From Bacillus paralicheniformis (lineage in GTDB: Bacteria; Bacillota; Bacilli; Bacillales; Bacillaceae): a stretch of 64,000 bases of DNA. Position numbers and translations under genes: made by a program. Positions 35,642 through 44,564 of this stretch are shown piece by piece. Below the pieces are notes generated by a model that was given only the letters and a program-made list of their open reading frames with translations, was not told the origin of the DNA and did not search any database. The DNA is taken from positions 78,048 through 142,047 of the forward strand of contig NZ_LBMN02000018.1 in the NCBI RefSeq assembly GCF_001042485.2, read 5' to 3'. Positions within the stretch are counted from its first letter, which is position 1. Each line of letters starts with the position of its first letter.

Positions 35642-36802
35642 TTAAGTGGCGCGCTTGGCAGAGCGAATCGGATAAAGAGCTTTGGCAACGGTTTGGGCGT
35701 TTTTCTCCGTTATTTCGGATTTTCTTGGGATCGAAGGATACAAATCTGCCGGGTCGGACCAGTTGGCAGGAAGCCGGACAGATGCCTGCTTCCCCCACTT
35801 TTTCAGCCATTTTTCAGGCATCTTATCCTCAGGTTTCATCCCTTTCATTTCAAGCCAGATTCTTGCCCATGCCCTCGGTACGACGCGCCAAATGTCGTAC
35901 CCTCCTCCCCCGACAGCAATCCATCTTCCGTTGCAATAGGTGTGTGCAAGTTCGTGAGCGAGCTTTGGAATCTCTTCGTAAATCTTCATCGTCGTGCACA
36001 AGTGTGTCAGAGGATCGTAGTAATGCGCGTCAGCTCCGTTTTGCGACAAAATAACGTCCGGTTTGAAAAACTCAGCTATTTCAGAAACAGCCGTCCGGTA
36101 GGATTCAAGAAAAGACTCATCTTCTGTGAAGGCATCGAGCGGGATATTAAAAGCGTAGCCGTAGCCTTCGCCATGACCTCTTTCCTGTACTTGCCCCGTT
36201 CCCGGGAAAAGGTAGCGGCCGGTTTCATGAATCGAGACGGTACACACGGAAGGATCATCATAGAACGTAAACTGCACCCCGTCGCCGTGATGGGCGTCCG
36301 TATCAATATATAAAACCTTCGCATGATATTTTTTCTGCAAATATCGTATCACAACTGAACTGTCGTTATAGACGCAAAATCCTGAAGCTCTTCCTCTGAA
36401 TCCGTGGTGGAGCCCGCCTCCGAGATTGAGGGCGTGTCTTGCTTTGCCCGTCATGACATAGTCTGCAGCTGTCAGTGTTCCGCCCACCAAAAGGGAGGCG
36501 GCTTCGTGCATCCCGGCAAAGACAGGGGTATCTTCTGTTCCAAGCCCGTAGTTTTCGCTTTCGGCTGCCGGGAGTTTTCCCGCCCCTGCAAGCTGGACAG
36601 CCTTGATGTAATCGCCTGTGTGAACAAGGCCGAGCTCGGCTTCTGTCGCTATGCGCGGAGCAATCGTTTCTCCCGGTTCAAATGCGCCGACCGTATTCAA
36701 AAGATCGTATGTTACATAGACTCGCAGCTGATTAAACGGGTGATCTTGATGAAATTGATAGGTTTGGTAAGAGGGAGAAAAAATAAATACGCTGTCCTTC
36801 AT
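35642..36802 (-). CDS. acuC: Acetoin utilisation protein AcuC, histone-deacetylase-family protein deacetylase
   Basis: 386 residues, class I HDAC fold. Zinc and charge-relay residues appear in LGGGLHHGFRG (His-His), YIDTDAHHGDGV (zinc Asp/His) and the later SQNGADAHYYDPL. In B. subtilis AcuC removes the acetyl group from AcsA that AcuA adds, reactivating the synthetase. The frame extends to 36829; I use ATG 36802, which has AAAGGGAT upstream, matches the orthologue and overlaps the acuB stop by 4 bp. Operon acuA-acuB-acuC on the minus strand, divergent from acsA. Confidence 0.94.
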   Translation of the reverse strand: MKDSVFIFSPSYQTYQFHQDHPFNQLRVYVTYDLLNTVGAFEPGETIAPRIATEAELGLVHTGDYIKAVQLAGAGKLPAAESENYGLGTEDTPVFAGMHEAASLLVGGTLTAADYVMTGKARHALNLGGGLHHGFRGRASGFCVYNDSSVVIRYLQKKYHAKVLYIDTDAHHGDGVQFTFYDDPSVCTVSIHETGRYLFPGTGQVQERGHGEGYGYAFNIPLDAFTEDESFLESYRTAVSEIAEFFKPDVILSQNGADAHYYDPLTHLCTTMKIYEEIPKLAHELAHTYCNGRWIAVGGGGYDIWRVVPRAWARIWLEMKGMKPEDKMPEKWLKKWGKQASVRLPANWSDPADLYPSIPRKSEITEKNAQTVAKALYPIRSAKRAT

Positions 36803-37443
36803 GGCAAATCCCTTTGAACAGCCGGCCAAAGAACCTGATACCCTTTGGACTTCACGTCTTTGATGATAGAGGCGGGATTCATTGTTTGAACGCGAAACAC
36901 GAGTATTTTCGAATCATCTTCATCACCGGGATATACGAGCACGCTCAATATGGCGATTTGGCGCCTGCTGAAAATGGCGCTGATATCAGCGAGGCTACGG
37001 GCGATATGATCGGTTTTGATTTCGATTTGGGAGCCTGGAAAATGGGCTCCTGTCAGCTGGACGAACGTATGCAGCAAATCGGATTTTGTCACAATGCCGA
37101 CAAGCTTCCCGTTTTTTACGATCGGGAGGCAGCCGATTTCGTGTTCGAAAAAAATAGCTGATATTTCTTCGGCAAAATCAAGCGGGTGACCGGTGATCAC
37201 TTCTTTTGACATAATCAGTTCCACCGGCTTTTTTAAATCTTCGTCAGATCTGTTTTGGGCAAAAATACTCGGACTTGCTGTTTTGACGTCCCTGTCCGTG
37301 ACGATGCCTATGACCGTTCCCCGTTCATTGATGACGGGAAGGTGTTTAATATGAAATGTTCGCATGCGTTTGATCGCTTCTTCAATCGTATCCGTTCTGG
37401 AAAGTGTCACAACATCCCGTTTCATGATTTTTTCAACAATCAT
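36799..37443 (-). CDS. acuB: AcuB, CBS-domain protein of the acuABC operon
   Basis: 214 residues: two CBS domains (about 1-60 and 75-130; VEKIMKRDVVTLS and VELIMSKEVITG) followed by an ACT-like region (about 138-210). CBS pairs bind adenosyl nucleotides, so an energy-sensing role on AcuA/AcuC is plausible, but its biochemical function is not established. Overlaps acuC by 4 bp and follows acuA by 21 bp. Confidence 0.92.
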   Translation of the reverse strand: MIVEKIMKRDVVTLSRTDTIEEAIKRMRTFHIKHLPVINERGTVIGIVTDRDVKTASPSIFAQNRSDEDLKKPVELIMSKEVITGHPLDFAEEISAIFFEHEIGCLPIVKNGKLVGIVTKSDLLHTFVQLTGAHFPGSQIEIKTDHIARSLADISAIFSRRQIAILSVLVYPGDEDDSKILVFRVQTMNPASIIKDVKSKGYQVLWPAVQRDLP

Positions 37444-37464
37444 ATTCAGGTCCCCTTTGCTCCC

Positions 37465-38097
37465 TTAATACATAAAACGATTGTGGAATCTGAGTCTGTC
37501 AAAACGCTCGATCGACTCCTGACTGACCTCTTTTCCGATGCGGGCCATTAAACAGTTGGCGGGATGGGAGCTGATTTCCGGATCGTCTGTCGCAAACCAG
37601 ACAAGCCCTCCGGCATTCATCATTTTCTCCATCATCTTTCTGTATTCCCAAACATCTTTATTAGTCCCCTTTAGATCCCAATGCCAGTAATATTCAGTCG
37701 TGATGATGATATATTTTTCCATCTGTGGATCCATCATGCTGACCGCAAGCAGCGTCTTCCCGACAGAGTGACCCCTGAACGCCGGAATGACTTCGATGGC
37801 TCCAAGCTCAATTAAATTTTCCATGTTTCCTTCAGACCATCTTTCAAGCGGGTCTGGATAAACATATGTCACATAGCCGACAATGGTTTGCCGGAAACGG
37901 GCGATGATGATCCGTCCTTCGGGAAGCCCTGCGATTTCGATTAATGCTTCATGTTGTTTTTGAGATGGGCGAAAGGCTGTAAGCTCGTTGTGAAATTCAT
38001 ATTGTGCGAGTTTTTCGGGACTGATAGGGCCCTCTATCAGCACGGAGCCTTTCTCGGTCTGCAATTCTTTGGCATGATAAGTTTTGTGATGGTCCAC
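37465..38097 (-). CDS. acuA: AcuA, GNAT acetyltransferase acting on acetyl-CoA synthetase
   Basis: 210 residues, GNAT fold: the acetyl-CoA pyrophosphate loop is VIPAFRGHSVGKTLL (R/Q-x-x-G-x-A/G region near 115). In B. subtilis AcuA acetylates K549 of AcsA and switches it off. The start is GTG 38097 with AAGGCGGTGG upstream. The cre site in the divergent region lies just upstream, so catabolite repression is expected. First gene of acuABC. Confidence 0.93.
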   Translation of the reverse strand: MDHHKTYHAKELQTEKGSVLIEGPISPEKLAQYEFHNELTAFRPSQKQHEALIEIAGLPEGRIIIARFRQTIVGYVTYVYPDPLERWSEGNMENLIELGAIEVIPAFRGHSVGKTLLAVSMMDPQMEKYIIITTEYYWHWDLKGTNKDVWEYRKMMEKMMNAGGLVWFATDDPEISSHPANCLMARIGKEVSQESIERFDRLRFHNRFMY

Positions 38098-38151
38098 GTA
38101 TCCACCGCCTTACATCTTAGTTGAAGTCTTTTATACATAACATACCAAAAT

Positions 38152-38165
38152 ATTAAGCGTTTTCA
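38152..38165. promoter_or_regulatory. cre site (CcpA operator) in the acuA-acsA divergent region
   Basis: ATTAAGCGTTTTCA matches 12 of 14 positions of the cre consensus (first two positions differ). It lies 54 bp before the acuA start and 27 bp upstream of the acsA -35 element; CcpA control of both units is known in B. subtilis. Confidence 0.7.
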
Positions 38166-38191
38166 TAGGATGGAAGAGTATTTTTTAAAAA

Positions 38192-38220
38192 TTGAGAAAA
38201 TAAAAAATCTATACTATAAT
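38192..38220 (+). promoter_or_regulatory. Sigma-A promoter of acsA
   Basis: TTGAGA (38192-38197), 17-nt spacer, TATAAT (38215-38220), about 30 bp before the acsA start codon. Confidence 0.85.
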
Positions 38221-38252
38221 ATATTTTGATGAGCGAACAAAGGGGGATGGGC

Positions 38253-39971
38253 ATGGAATTGAAAGCGTTGCCAGCAGAAAAGGGAAACTACAACTTGAAA
38301 GACTATGATGAAGCATACCGGACATTTGACTGGAAGGATGCCGAAAAACATTTTTCATGGCACAAAACGGGAAAAATCAATGCAGCTTATGAAGCGATCG
38401 ACCGCCACGCTGAGTCAAATTTGAAAAATAAAGTGGCATTTTACTACAAAGATCCGGTCCGCGAAGAAAAGTACACCTTCAGAGAGATGAAAAATGAAAC
38501 GAATAAAGCCGGGAATGTCTTAAAGCAGCATGCCAATGTGGGAAAGGGAGACCGTGTGTTTGTTTTTATGCCGAGATCACCCGAGCTTTATTTTATTCTT
38601 CTCGGCGCTGTCAAATTGGGAGCGATCGTCGGGCCGTTGTTTGAAGCATTTATGGAAGGCGCTGTCAAAGACAGGCTTTTAAACAGCGGAGCGAAGGTTA
38701 TCGTGACGACGCCGGAATTGCTTGAACGGGTGCCGGCCGGCGAACTTCCGGATCTTGAATCAATCATTGTCGTTGGAGAAGGCGTAAAGGAAGAAGGGTC
38801 TGTCATCGATTATTACGCGAAAGCGGCTGAAGCAGATACTGATCTTGAGATTGAATGGATGGATCAGGAAGACGGGATGCTGCTTCACTATACATCGGGT
38901 TCGACCGGCGCGCCAAAAGGGGTTCTCCACGTCCACAAAGCAATGATTCAGCATTATCAAACAGCCAAATGGGTTCTTGATCTGCACGACGATGACATTT
39001 ATTGGTGCACGGCTGATCCAGGCTGGGTTACCGGAACGGTCTACGGGATCTTCGGTCCGTGGCTGAATGGAGCAACGAATGTTGTCGTAGGCGGCAGATT
39101 CAGTCCCGAAGCATGGTACGAAACGATTGAAAAAATGGAAGTGACGGTATGGTACAGCGCGCCAACGGCTTTTCGGATGCTGATGGGTGCTGGCGACGAT
39201 CTCGTGAACAAATATAATCTGAGCTCATTACGGCATATTTTAAGCGTAGGGGAGCCGTTAAATCCTGAAGTCATCAGATGGGGGCATAAAGTCTTCAGCA
39301 ACCGGATTCATGATACATGGTGGATGACCGAAACAGGAGCGCAGCTCATCTGCAATTACCCGTGCATGGAAATTAAACCGGGATCGATGGGCAAGCCGAT
39401 TCCAGGCGTAGAGGCTGCAATCGTCGATCACCAGGGAAATGAACTGCCTCCTTACAGAATGGGGAATCTCGCCATTAAAAAAGGCTGGCCGTCGATGATG
39501 CATTCGATCTGGAACAATCCTGAAAAATACAGCTCCTATTTTATGCCGGGGGATTGGTATGTGTCAGGAGATTCCGCCTACATGGATGAAGACGGATACT
39601 TCTGGTTCCAGGGAAGGATCGACGATGTCATCATGACATCGGGCGAGCGCGTCGGCCCGTTTGAAGTCGAAAGCAAGCTTGTTGAGCATCAAGCTGTCGC
39701 TGAAGCAGGCGTCATCGGCAAACCGGATCCCGTCCGCGGTGAAATTATTAAAGCGTTCATCGCCTTGAGGGACGGTTATGAACCGTCAGATTCGTTAAAA
39801 GAAGAAATCAGGCAGTTCGTGAAACAAGGCTTGGCCGCACACGCCGCGCCAAGGGAAATCGAATTCAAGGATAAACTGCCGAAAACAAGAAGCGGAAAGA
39901 TCATGAGACGCGTCCTGAAAGCTTGGGAGCTGAACCTTCCGGCAGGCGATCTCTCATCGATGGAAGACTGA
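38253..39971 (+). CDS. acsA: Acetyl-CoA synthetase AcsA
   Basis: 572 residues, adenylate-forming enzyme making acetyl-CoA from acetate, ATP and CoA. Motifs: the P-loop YTSGSTGAPKG (about 216-226), WWMTETG, the hinge aspartate region GRIDDVI, and near the C-terminus SGKIMRR with the catalytic lysine at residue 549, exactly the residue acetylated by AcuA in B. subtilis. The frame begins upstream at 38226, but AAAGGGGG lies before ATG 38253 and the resulting length equals the orthologue. Divergent from acuABC. Confidence 0.95.
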   Translation: MELKALPAEKGNYNLKDYDEAYRTFDWKDAEKHFSWHKTGKINAAYEAIDRHAESNLKNKVAFYYKDPVREEKYTFREMKNETNKAGNVLKQHANVGKGDRVFVFMPRSPELYFILLGAVKLGAIVGPLFEAFMEGAVKDRLLNSGAKVIVTTPELLERVPAGELPDLESIIVVGEGVKEEGSVIDYYAKAAEADTDLEIEWMDQEDGMLLHYTSGSTGAPKGVLHVHKAMIQHYQTAKWVLDLHDDDIYWCTADPGWVTGTVYGIFGPWLNGATNVVVGGRFSPEAWYETIEKMEVTVWYSAPTAFRMLMGAGDDLVNKYNLSSLRHILSVGEPLNPEVIRWGHKVFSNRIHDTWWMTETGAQLICNYPCMEIKPGSMGKPIPGVEAAIVDHQGNELPPYRMGNLAIKKGWPSMMHSIWNNPEKYSSYFMPGDWYVSGDSAYMDEDGYFWFQGRIDDVIMTSGERVGPFEVESKLVEHQAVAEAGVIGKPDPVRGEIIKAFIALRDGYEPSDSLKEEIRQFVKQGLAAHAAPREIEFKDKLPKTRSGKIMRRVLKAWELNLPAGDLSSMED

Positions 39972-40034
39972 TGTCTCATTGACAATGCAAAAATATTATG
40001 TTAAAAAAGATTTAGTCGAATATTCAAAAGGTGA

Positions 40035-40291
40035 AGACTGAGATTAGTAAAACGCATCCTTCCCTGTCTTAGAGAGCTGATGGCCGGTGAAAATCAGCAC
40101 ATATGGATGGTTTGAATTACACTCACGAACCGCTTTTGCGAAAAAAGCCTCCCGGGCTTTGTGTAGCAGAAGAACGGAAGCTTTTCCGTTATCATTGAGA
40201 GTGAAAAGAGCGCGGCCATGCGTTCTTTTAAGCAGGGTGGTACCGCGATTTTTATCGTCCCTTCGTTTTTGCGAAGGGGCGTTTTATTTTT
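40035..40291 (+). promoter_or_regulatory. T-box riboswitch of tyrS
   Basis: The conserved T-box sequence AGGGTGGTACCGCG is at 40234-40247, followed by the terminator CG(T)CCCTTCG / CGAAGGG(G)CG (40256-40281) with a T-rich tail. Upstream, stem I includes the GCTGAT/ATCAGC helix around 40077-40098, and a tyrosine codon TAC stands at 40118-40120 in a GAATTAC context suitable as specifier. A TTGACA at 39979-39984 may be the -35 element. Uncharged tRNA-Tyr should favour antitermination. This fills the 342 bp between acsA and tyrS. Confidence 0.92.
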
Positions 40292-40307
40292 GGAAAAAAG
40301 GAGCTAA

Positions 40308-41579
<1,272 letters not shown>

Positions 41580-41587
41580 TCAAAAAG

Positions 41588-41614
41588 CTCTTGCCAAACG
41601 GCAAGGGTTTTTTT
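41588..41614 (+). terminator. Terminator after tyrS
   Basis: CTCTTGCC pairs with GGCAAGGG (two G-T type pairs) around AAAC, followed by seven T. Confidence 0.85.
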
Positions 41615-41710
41615 GTGTCCGTATGTTTCATGTATGTTCATTCAGGAAATGTCAAAAATATAGATGTAATAGGTAGAGCATTTCCATCGTTGAAGAGGGA
41701 GGAATGTAGC

Positions 41711-41857
41711 ATGAACCTGTTCATTGCGGCGAAAGAAAAGTTTATGGAAGATTACAACATGCAGCTGGAAACGGAACGAAAACAAGAGGTGCAGCAGTCG
41801 GCTGACGGATACAATCAATTGAATCAGACGGAAAATGCAGCAAAGCGGCTGAAGTAG
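41711..41857 (+). CDS. Small 48-residue hydrophilic protein
   Basis: ATG 41711 follows GGGAGGAATG by about 9 nt. The 48-residue product starts NLFIAAKEKFMEDYNMQLE and ends in a Gln/Asn-rich, helical tail; no membrane segment, no known domain. It has its own terminator right after the stop. The frame is open upstream through the tyrS terminator, but that part is unlikely to be translated. I cannot name a family; its size and Gln/Asn content recall small sporulation-associated peptides, which is only an impression. Confidence 0.6.
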   Translation: MNLFIAAKEKFMEDYNMQLETERKQEVQQSADGYNQLNQTENAAKRLK

Positions 41858-41882
41858 AGGGTCTTTAGGGCCCTTTTTTTAT
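41858..41882 (+). terminator. Terminator after the 48-residue ORF
   Basis: AGGG/CCCT stem (weak, loop TCTTTAGGG region) followed by seven T. Confidence 0.6.
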
Positions 41883-41916
41883 AAAAAAGCGGACGGCAAA
41901 TTCTTCACACGTCCGT
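41883..41916 (-). terminator. Minus-strand terminator
   Basis: CGGACG/CGTCCG stem (41910-41915 with 41890-41895) around 14 nt; on the minus strand it is followed by CTTTTTTAT. It implies a minus-strand transcription unit to its right. Confidence 0.65.
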
Positions 41917-41957
41917 TTGATGAGTCACGATCGACAGTTTATAATTTGCATGATGGT

Positions 41958-42140
41958 TTAAAATTGTAAAAATTGATCCAACAGTTGATTTGAAGGAAAC
42001 TTGCATTCGAGAGTCCCCGCTGATTTTCTAGTTTTGAATGACAGGACGTTATGATAAGCGCCTTTTGTATAGATATTAAAAAAAGCGTGAATAAAACACT
42101 CGAGTTTAACTTGATTCATCCTCTTATGGTATACCTTCAA
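41958..42140 (-). CDS. Short minus-strand ORF, possible gene remnant
   Basis: A 60-codon frame starting at TTG 42140 (AAAGAGTGA immediately upstream) and ending 42 bp before a minus-strand terminator. The product is basic and aromatic-rich at the start (KVYHKRMNQVKLECFIHAFF) with no recognised domain. The correctly placed terminator is the main reason to list it; it could be the 3' remainder of a larger lost gene. Confidence 0.3.
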   Translation of the reverse strand: MKVYHKRMNQVKLECFIHAFFNIYTKGAYHNVLSFKTRKSAGTLECKFPSNQLLDQFLQF

Positions 42141-42304
42141 TCACTCTTTCATGGTTATCCGGTTGTTCTTGAATCATCTCTATTATTTTCCTATATTTAC
42201 AGATTACCCTAAATCCTCTTGATGTTTTTCAAATCAAACGCTAAAAATACTTGATTATATCTATTTAAATGATGATCGGTCATAGTATAAACTGATCGTA
42301 AATA

Positions 42305-42832
42305 AAAGGAAAGGTATAACCGGCAAAACATTACTAATAGCTCTGATGTTGGGCTGAGAAAGGCATTTGCCCTCCTTTTCCGGATTCAGCAAAACAAGAT
42401 CAAAACCACACTTTGGTCACTCTGCCTGTGCCAACCGACGAACTCGTCCAAGAATACAGACGCAGTTATCGTCCCTTATCTGCATTTAGATCACTTTGAC
42501 GATGCTGCCAAAGATCTAGGATCTGTTGCCGATAGAAATTAAACTGTTTGTCTGAAATGAAGCAGATGCTGAGGAAGTGAGAAAAGCCGGTTTTCAAAAT
42601 ATAGAGGTTCTAACAAAAGAACAGTGTTTGATCGATTCAAGAAGGCAAAAGGCAAGCATGGGAGAGGAGAGATATTAAATTTGCCGGAGAAGTGTGCGGC
42701 GTTGTCTTTAAGCACTCAAAAGAGAAAACGCTGTTTGTAAAAGGGGGGTACGGTTTGGTGTGAAGGTGTCCTGGAAAAAATCGCTGCACATCAGCCGGAC
42801 ATCATAGTACAGGAGACAATCAAAATATAACC
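42305..42832 (+). pseudogene. Decayed metallo-beta-lactamase-fold hydrolase gene (UlaG-like)
   Basis: Pieces of one protein are spread over all three plus-strand frames in the right order: ITGKTLLIALMLG then stop (about 42316-42357), AEKGICPPFPDSAKQDQNHT... (from 42353), NTDAVIVPYLHLDHFDDAAK (from 42453), PIEIKLFV, TGA at 42553, NEADAEEVRKAGFQNIEVLT, then KFAGEVCGVVFKHSKEKTLF (from 42677), and EGVLEKIAAHQPDIIV near the end. This is the layout of Bacillus UlaG-type MBL-fold hydrolases. At least three frameshifts and two stops break it, and the zinc motif HxHxDH has become YLHLDH. No functional product is possible. Confidence 0.75.
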
Positions 42833-42914
42833 CTTGAAATAGTAGTTTCGATGGTTTAGGATGGATATATATCTTTTATTTTACAATATTTATATTTAAT
42901 GGAGGGGTACATTT

Positions 42915-43346
42915 ATGAAAAAAATTACGTTATTAGCTTTTGTCGGTATCATGGTATTTGGATTTATTTTTATGGGAACTGGCAAGACGGCAGAGGCTGT
43001 AAGCAAAACAACGAGCTTTACATATCATTCGGGTATTGGGGATGCAAAGTCTTATATCCATACATCTGAAAATTATATAAACGTATATGCTACAGTTGAG
43101 TTAGGTAGAGTTGGCACTTGGGGTACTGCAGCATATTGCAAATTATATCTGCAACGCTACACAGGTGGCTCTTGGAAAACGATTGATACCGCTTCTGGTG
43201 ATGCAGAATATGGTAAAAAACTAAACGTTACATTTTCGAATATCGCCAAAAAGTCTGCCTCTACCCGGGTAAAGGTTAAACTTTATAATAATTGGAAGCA
43301 TTCAGAATTAATGCAAACAGTGTATTCAAGCAAGTGGACTCGATAA
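42915..43346 (+). CDS. Small secreted protein of unknown function
   Basis: 143 residues. A Sec signal peptide is evident: KK, a hydrophobic core (residues 5-22) and a probable cleavage after AEA near residue 29. The mature part of about 114 residues is rich in Thr/Ser/Tyr/Lys, basic overall, has one cysteine and reads like a beta-sandwich (alternating polar/hydrophobic, YINVYATVELGRVGTWGTA, STRVKVKLYNNW). TGGAGGGG precedes the ATG and a terminator follows. Codon use is more AT-rich than in the neighbours, which suggests horizontal gain. Antimicrobial, adhesion or envelope roles are all possible; nothing in the sequence decides. Confidence 0.75.
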   Translation: MKKITLLAFVGIMVFGFIFMGTGKTAEAVSKTTSFTYHSGIGDAKSYIHTSENYINVYATVELGRVGTWGTAAYCKLYLQRYTGGSWKTIDTASGDAEYGKKLNVTFSNIAKKSASTRVKVKLYNNWKHSELMQTVYSSKWTR

Positions 43347-43352
43347 GTTAAG

Positions 43353-43388
43353 TAAGGCTCTCTTATAAAAGGAGAGCTTTATTTTTTG
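43353..43388 (+). terminator. Terminator after the secreted-protein gene
   Basis: AAGGCTCTC pairs with GAGAG(C)CTT-type arm around an A/T loop, then TTTATTTTTT. Confidence 0.75.
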
Positions 43389-43567
43389 ACAGTTAACGGT
43401 TACTCCTCTTTTGAGCTGTAACTCTACATTAAAAAGATCTTTATGTGTTTGTTTCTTCCTCCTTGGTCTGGCTTTTTAAAAGCTTCTTCACTTTTTCATA
43501 CCTTCTTTAACTTAAAATCCCCGGAGACTAAAAAGCAGGAGCTAAAACACTGTATTGCAGCAGGTAT

Positions 43568-43629
43568 AAAAAACCCAAGAAAACAACGTTTCTTGGGTTT
43601 CGAGAAATGCTCTTCAAAGAGCATTTTCT
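43568..43629 (-). terminator. Tandem hairpins after rpsD
   Basis: Two successive stems downstream of the rpsD stop on the minus strand: AAATGCTCTT with AGAGCATTT (43604-43629, 3-nt loop, no T-run) and then AAACCCAAGAAA with TTTCTTGGGTTT (43568-43601) followed by TTTTTAT. The second is the intrinsic terminator; the first may protect the mRNA 3' end. Confidence 0.85.
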
Positions 43630-43630
43630 A

Positions 43631-44415
<785 letters not shown>

Positions 44416-44421
44416 AAGAAG

Positions 44422-44450
44422 ATTATATAATGTCCGCTGTGCAAAGTCAA
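44422..44450 (-). promoter_or_regulatory. Sigma-A promoter of rpsD
   Basis: On the minus strand TTGACT (44450-44445), a 17-nt spacer and TATAAT (44427-44422): a near-consensus promoter. Confidence 0.9.
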
Positions 44451-44564
44451 CCATTCATGGACTGTCCCAAAGAGCCTGAATCGTTAATAAGTATAAAGTC
44501 CTGTTTTTTATGATATAATCAGGAAAATAAAATACATAAAACGGATTTTTTTAAGGTGATGACC

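Noticed and set aside
35398..36054. 218-codon plus-strand ORF across the motS end and acuC
   Set aside because: Shadow of motS and antisense to acuC, both of which carry clear family motifs.
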